In this document: positions 59,874-64,000 of the stretch, piece after piece
How positions within the stretch are numbered: position 1 is the stretch's first letter
Layout of the letters: every line of letters starts with the position of its first letter
Origin: Streptomyces niger
Lineage (GTDB): Bacteria > Actinomycetota > Actinomycetes > Streptomycetales > Streptomycetaceae
DNA length: 64,000 bases
NCBI RefSeq assembly: GCF_000718305.1
Contig: NZ_JOFQ01000027.1
Span: 1 to 64,000, forward strand
Direction: 5' to 3'
The notes under the pieces: generated by a model
What the model was told of the DNA's origin: nothing
Seen by the model: the letters and a program-made list of their open reading frames with translations, nothing else
Database searches by the model: none
Program-made: the position numbers and the translations under genes

Positions 59874-60850
59874 GGTGTGCCGCCCTTGATGACATGCCGC
59901 AGGCACTCCTGCGGCCTGGTCAGGACGGAGATGTCCGCCAGCGGGTCGCCGTCGACGACGAGCAGGTCGGCGTGCGCACCGACAGCGAGCGTCCCGATCT
60001 GCCCCTCCTTACGCAACAGACGGGCGGCGGTCGTCGTCGCCGAGCGGATGAGGTCGGCGTGGGGCTGTACCTGGGCGCGCAGCGTGAACTCGTCGAGTTG
60101 GTGACGGTGCATCGGGCCGAGGAGGTCGGAACCGTAGACGAGGTTCACGCCCGCCTTGTGCGCCTTCTCCAGGGCGCCGAGCCCGGCCTCCCGTACGTCG
60201 CCGATCTTCCGGTACGAGGTCTCGCCCAGCCCGTGTTGCCTGCCGGCCTCGGCCAGCTTCTCGTAGGTGATGAGGGTGGGGACGAGGAAGGCATCGTTGG
60301 CCAGCAGCAGTTCGATGGTCTCGTCGTCGAGGAGGTTGCCGTGCTCGACGCAGCGGACGCCGGCGCGCAGGGCGCGGTTGATGCCGCGCGGATGGTAGGC
60401 GTGCACGGTGACGTACCGGTTGTGGTGCGCGGCCTCGGTGACCGCCGCACGCACCTCCTCGTCGCTGTACTGGACGGCGGAGACTTCGTCGTGCGGGGAG
60501 GCGACGCCTCCGGAGAGCAGCATTTTCAGGTGTTGGGCGCCCTTGCGGAACTCGTCGCGGGCGGCGGCGCGCACCGCGTCCACACCGTCGGCGATCCGGG
60601 CGAAGCCGGGCTCGTGGCCGCAGCAGGACGTGCTGTTGTCGGAGAGCGGGCGCAGGTCACCGTGGCCGCCGGTCTGGGAGAGCGCCTTGCCGCCGTGGAC
60701 GAGTCGGGGGCCGGGCAGCAGGCCCTCGGCGAGGGCGCGGGCCATGCCGTGGTCCGCGCCGCCCACGTCCCGGACGGTGGTGAAGCCGCGGCGCAGCATG
60801 CGGTCGGAAGTCGTCGCACGCGCCCGGTACGTGTGGGAACGGACGCGGGG
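59867..60850 (-). pseudogene. 5'-truncated amidohydrolase
   Basis: About 325 codons of an imidazolonepropionase/prolidase-like amidohydrolase: MLRRGFTTVRDVGGADHGMA, LSQTGGHGDLRP, VTVHAYHPRGINRALRAGVR, CVEHGNLLDDETIELL and HADLLVVDGDPLADISVL. The metal ligands of the middle and end remain. The first about 90 residues, with the HxH zinc motif, are missing: the frame runs into the back of the methyltransferase gene at about 60850 with no plausible start. It is therefore judged non-functional. Confidence 0.75.
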
Positions 60851-60881
60851 TGCGGGCCGTTGGTCGGATATGGAGCTGAAG

Positions 60882-61562
60882 ATGCGGGCGGGGCACCAGG
60901 CGACGGGACCTGGTGCGATCACTCCCGACGGCTGTGCGGTGGAGCTGTATTCGCGACTGCCGGTCGGGACCGAGCCTGACGTGATCGCCTCGGCGGTACC
61001 GGCGGGGGCACACATCCTGGAGCTCGGCTGCGGCGTGGGACGGGTGACCCACCCGCTCCTGGAGCGGGGCTTCACCGTCACGGCGGTCGACGAGTCACCG
61101 GCGATGCTGGAGCGCGTCAGCGGGGCACGCACGATATGCAGCCCGATCGAAGACCTCGACCTCGGTGAGCAGTTCGGCGTCGTGATGCTGGGCTCGTTCC
61201 TTGTGCATGCGGGAAACGCCGAGGTCCGACAGGCCTTGCTGCGGGCCTGTGTGCGGCATGTCGCGCCGGCCGGCTGCGTGCTGATCCAGCGGGAGGGCGA
61301 GGACTGGCATACCGACGTGCCTCGCGAACGGGTCGACCCGAGTGGCTTCACCGTGCGCATCGTGTCGTCGGAGCCGACCGGTGACGGGGCGCACTCGGTG
61401 CATGCGGAGTACGAGTTCCCGGACGCCACCTGGACCCAGACGTTCCTCTCTCGGCCGCTGGCAAGGGAACAGTTCGAGGAGATATTGACCGGGGCGGACC
61501 TGAAGGTGGACAGGTACCTGACGGACGACCGGACCTGGGTACGCGCGGTTCCCACAGCCTGA
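60882..61562 (+). CDS. Class I SAM-dependent methyltransferase
   Basis: A 226-residue methyltransferase. SAM motif I is ILELGCGVGRVTHPLLERGF, the acidic residue lies in VTAVDESPAML, and motif IV is FGVVMLGSFLVHAG. Start ATG 60882 has GGAG six bases upstream; ATG 60870 is an alternative. It is back to back with the truncated amidohydrolase, whose lost 5' end points into this gene. Substrate unknown. Confidence 0.8.
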   Translation: MRAGHQATGPGAITPDGCAVELYSRLPVGTEPDVIASAVPAGAHILELGCGVGRVTHPLLERGFTVTAVDESPAMLERVSGARTICSPIEDLDLGEQFGVVMLGSFLVHAGNAEVRQALLRACVRHVAPAGCVLIQREGEDWHTDVPRERVDPSGFTVRIVSSEPTGDGAHSVHAEYEFPDATWTQTFLSRPLAREQFEEILTGADLKVDRYLTDDRTWVRAVPTA

Positions 61563-61603
61563 GTGATTGCGGCTGATCGCGGCCGCTTGTTGCGCCCCCC
61601 GCT

Positions 61604-62308
61604 TCAGGGTCGGCAGTCGAGTCGAAACGCCCTGGCCACCTGCGCCGTGAGACCGTCTTCCGTCATCGCGGTGTCGACCGGGATGGTGCGGAGACGGAGC
61701 CGCTCGGTCTCCTCCTGGAGCCGTGTGCTGAACATGCGATCCCGTTCAGCGAGATGACGGCCGGCCCTCATGGGATCGCTGGTCCTCCGGACGAACCCGT
61801 CCCCTGGTGCCGATCGGTTCCGGAGGGCGGCCGCACGGAATGCGGGGGTGGGAAGGAGCCAGACAGCACGTTCGGGAAGGGCAAGGAGCGGCTTCACGAG
61901 GCGCGGCAGCAGTCGGAATCCCTCGACGATGATGCACGGCTCGTCCGGAAGGCGAAGGAGATCCTCCACGATCAGTCCGAAGCCCTCGCCGCGAAACCAG
62001 TGGAAGGTGTCCACCATGACCTCGGGAGACCGGTTCACCCATCGCTCATCCATATCCATGGCCATGAACCGGTGCAGGAAGGGAGCCTCCTCCGGAGTGG
62101 TGCGCGCTGCGTGGTCCCGCATCACGTCGTCGGTCGCGTAGCGGCGCCATCCGTAGCGGTCGGCGAGTCGGCGGGCGATCGTGGACTTCCCTGCGCCGGG
62201 CCCGCCCCCGAGCCAGAAAACGTGCCGCAGCCTCGCCGCAAGCTCTGCGACGTCGACCGCCTCTGCATGCTGTTCATGCTGTCCGGGCTGCATCTCTCTC
62301 CGACCCAT
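61604..62308 (-). CDS. P-loop nucleoside/adenylate-kinase-like protein
   Basis: A 234-residue P-loop protein. Walker A is LGGGPGAGKSTIARRLA (about 33-49); an Asp-rich LVEDLLRLPDEPCIIVEGFRLLP follows; Arg residues of a lid are in RDRMFSTRLQEETERL. It resembles small kinases of the AAA_33/zeta-toxin-like group that phosphorylate small molecules. No antitoxin partner is present. The protein is isolated. Confidence 0.7.
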   Translation of the reverse strand: MGRREMQPGQHEQHAEAVDVAELAARLRHVFWLGGGPGAGKSTIARRLADRYGWRRYATDDVMRDHAARTTPEEAPFLHRFMAMDMDERWVNRSPEVMVDTFHWFRGEGFGLIVEDLLRLPDEPCIIVEGFRLLPRLVKPLLALPERAVWLLPTPAFRAAALRNRSAPGDGFVRRTSDPMRAGRHLAERDRMFSTRLQEETERLRLRTIPVDTAMTEDGLTAQVARAFRLDCRP

Positions 62309-62416
62309 CGGAAGAACGACTCAAGGGGAGGGCGCCCCTCAAGGGGAGGACGACGCGTCAAGGAGAGGATGACGCGTCAAGGAGAGGCGACTCGGTCTGT
62401 CGTCGACGGTATCTCG

Positions 62417-63454
62417 TCAGCGCGCCTTCGCGGTGGACTCTCGGATGATCAGCTGGGGCGGGGTCACGGTCGGCGGTGGTGGCGTGTCCTCCTCGCCGAG
62501 GTGGCGGAGGAGGCTGAGCGCGGCGGCGCGGCCCATGTGGTCCAGGTCCTGGCGGATGGTCGTCAGCTGCGGGTGGAGGAGCTGGCCGAGAGGCAGGTCG
62601 TCGTGGCCGACGACGGAGAGGTCACCGGGCACGTCGCGCCCCAGCCGGCGGGCGGCGGAGATGCCGGCCAGCGCCATCATGTCGTTGGCGAAGACGATGG
62701 CCGTGGGCGGGCTGTCGTCCAGGAGCATCTGGGTCACCGCCGCACCGGTGGTGCGGGCCGCGAAGTCGGAGGCCAGGGTGTGGCTGGGCAGCAGGCCGTG
62801 GTGGTGCAGGCGATCGGTGAAGGTGCGGCGGCGGTGCCCGGTGTGTACGCGGTCTTCGGGGCCGGAAACATAGGCGATGCGCCGGTGCCCGAGGTCCACC
62901 AAGTGATCGACGGCGTCCTTCATGCCCTGGTCCCGGTCCGCGGCTTCCACGGCAGGTATCGGGTGGGTCCGCCAGGGAGTGCCGATCAGGACCGCGGGCA
63001 TGCGCAGGTCGTGCAGCAGAGCGGCGCGCGGGTCGTTCACGCGGCTCTCGGTCAGGACGACGGCGTCGACGCGGCGCTCATCGGCGAGGCGCCGGTAGGC
63101 GCGTTCTTCCGCCTCGGGGTGTTCGCCGACGATGTGCAGCAGCAATCCGTAGTCGCGCGGGGCGAGTTCGCTCTCCATGCCGGCGATCAGAAGGGCGAAG
63201 TGGGGGTCGGCGTTGAGGAGGTCGGGGGCACGGTTGACGACCATGCCGATGGCTCGCGTCTTGGCGCCGCGCAGGGCCACGGCGGCGGCGGAGGGCGACC
63301 AGCGCAGCCGGTCGGCGGCCCACAGCACCCGCGCCCGGGTGGCTTCGGGGAAGCTCCCCTTGCCGTTGACGATCTTGGAGACGGCGGAGACGGAGACCCC
63401 TGCGAGCGCCGCCACGTCGCTGATCGTCGTCCGGTTGGTCTTGCGCTGGGCCAC
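62417..63454 (-). CDS. LacI-family transcriptional regulator
   Basis: A 345-residue repressor. The HTH (about 7-30) reads TTISDVAALAGVSVSAVSKIV; the ligand domain has IGMVVNRAPDLLNADPHFAL, HRRIAYVSGPED and DLSVVGHDDLPLGQLLHPQL. GTG 63454 has AAGGA five bases upstream and is preferred to the frame start at 63499. It adjoins sugar-ABC permease genes on the same strand, so it likely controls that transporter. Confidence 0.88.
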   Translation of the reverse strand: MAQRKTNRTTISDVAALAGVSVSAVSKIVNGKGSFPEATRARVLWAADRLRWSPSAAAVALRGAKTRAIGMVVNRAPDLLNADPHFALLIAGMESELAPRDYGLLLHIVGEHPEAEERAYRRLADERRVDAVVLTESRVNDPRAALLHDLRMPAVLIGTPWRTHPIPAVEAADRDQGMKDAVDHLVDLGHRRIAYVSGPEDRVHTGHRRRTFTDRLHHHGLLPSHTLASDFAARTTGAAVTQMLLDDSPPTAIVFANDMMALAGISAARRLGRDVPGDLSVVGHDDLPLGQLLHPQLTTIRQDLDHMGRAAALSLLRHLGEEDTPPPPTVTPPQLIIRESTAKAR

Positions 63455-63498
63455 GTCCGTCCTTCTCACCGCGGAGGGCGTCCTTCCCTCTGCCACCA

Positions 63499-64000
63499 CT
63501 AGACCTTCACCGCGCCGCCCATGAGGGCACCTTCCATGCGCCGTTGGAGAACGGCGTACACGACGTACACGGGGATGAGTGTGACCACGGTACCAGCCGA
63601 GAGCACACCGAAATCGGTGGACAAGGAGGACCGCAGGGTGGGCACGGCGACCTGGATGGTGCGCTGCGCCTCGTCCGGGCCGATGATCACCAGCGAGTAC
63701 AGGTACTCGTTCCAGAAGGCCAGGAAGCTGAGGATGAGGACGGTGACGATGCCCGGCACCACCATCGGCAGGTAGATGCGCACCAGCACCGTCCAGTTGC
63801 CGGCGCCGTCCATCCGAGCGGCCTCTTCGACCTCGTTGGGCACCGTCCGCATGAACTGCGTCAGCAGCACCACGGCCAGCGGCAGCGAGGTGGCGGGCAG
63901 GAAGAGGACGAGGAACGTACGGGTGTGGAAGAGCCCCAGCTGCGCGGCGAGCAGGAAGGTGGGCACCAGCGCGGCGAAGGTGGGGATGAGGAAGCCGAGC
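63499..64000 (-). CDS. Carbohydrate ABC transporter permease (partial, cut by window end)
   Basis: The C-terminal about 167 residues of a MalG/UgpE-type permease. The EAA loop is PNEVEEAARMDGAGNWTVLVRI and the closing RRMEGALMGGAVKV is the family end. The open frame continues beyond the right edge (IPTFAALVPTF upstream). It belongs to a sugar transporter operon probably under the adjacent LacI regulator. Confidence 0.88.
   Translation of the reverse strand, partial: LGFLIPTFAALVPTFLLAAQLGLFHTRTFLVLFLPATSLPLAVVLLTQFMRTVPNEVEEAARMDGAGNWTVLVRIYLPMVVPGIVTVLILSFLAFWNEYLYSLVIIGPDEAQRTIQVAVPTLRSSLSTDFGVLSAGTVVTLIPVYVVYAVLQRRMEGALMGGAVKV

Noticed and set aside
61604..62308. Zeta-type toxin of a toxin-antitoxin pair
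   Set aside because: The P-loop resembles that group, but no small antitoxin gene adjoins it and similar kinases are stand-alone metabolic proteins.

Overview
The window is high-GC actinobacterial chromosome, best matched to Streptomyces or a close relative. The signs are strong third-codon G/C bias, frequent GTG/TTG starts, an alpha-glucoside (agl) operon, a DasR/chitinase-type promoter, an NADase with a contractile-injection-effector N-terminus, and many conserved Streptomyces families. No rRNA, tRNA, CRISPR array or intact phage was seen. About 60 credible genes are present, plus a notable number of relics.

Layout. 0.1-13.3 kb: accessory and housekeeping genes. These are an O-methyltransferase, a candidate secreted NADase effector, a methyltransferase, a TetR/oxidoreductase pair, a membrane-anchored Mrr-like nuclease with a small membrane partner, an Imm49-like protein, a squalene/phytoene synthase-like protein, a SnoaL-like protein, a DUF3224 protein, a GH18 chitinase with its operator repeats, and an NlpC/P60-like protein that has lost its catalytic cysteine. 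13.4-20.7 kb: a cyclodipeptide (diketopiperazine) locus made of a tRNA-dependent cyclodipeptide synthase, a CYP121-like P450 and an AlbA/AlbB-type cyclodipeptide oxidase, with a hydantoin-racemase-like gene beside it. Two decayed ISKra4-type transposase relics in opposite orientation bracket it.

20.8-29.4 kb: a complete SigK module. sigK-rskA converges on an operon of an FAD oxidoreductase, a DUF1365 protein, a cyclopropane-fatty-acid-synthase-like protein (frameshifted) and a DUF1295 protein; next to it lies a molybdopterin oxidoreductase-fasciclin lipoprotein operon. The same 29-bp bipartite promoter precedes all three transcription units. This parallels Rv0444c-Rv0449c plus the fasciclin targets mpt70/mpt83 of Mycobacterium tuberculosis.

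29.4-49.8 kb: a double GNAT acetyltransferase, the aglA-G-F-E operon with its LacI-type regulator, a Cys-rich HTH regulator, a group of small membrane proteins with folE and an ArsC/Spx-like protein, a two-component system, a glycosyltransferase and a PAP2 phosphatase. A molybdenum block follows: MerR-TOBE regulator, orphan xanthine-dehydrogenase FAD subunit, modABC and a di-Mop protein. 49.8-64 kb: azlCD relics, a self-contained ferredoxin-reductase-P450 operon, cyclophilin, cobF, a CitA/CitB-type two-component system divergent from a GntP permease that has a leader ORF, a truncated amidohydrolase, a methyltransferase, a P-loop kinase-like protein and the start of a second LacI/sugar-ABC locus cut by the window end.

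Two themes recur. Gene decay is common (internally deleted GNAT, azlCD, amidohydrolase, regulator fragments). Short tandem repeats of 6-22 bp fill several intergenic gaps and also occur in frame inside at least four coding regions. All family names come from reading the translated sequence; no database search was possible.
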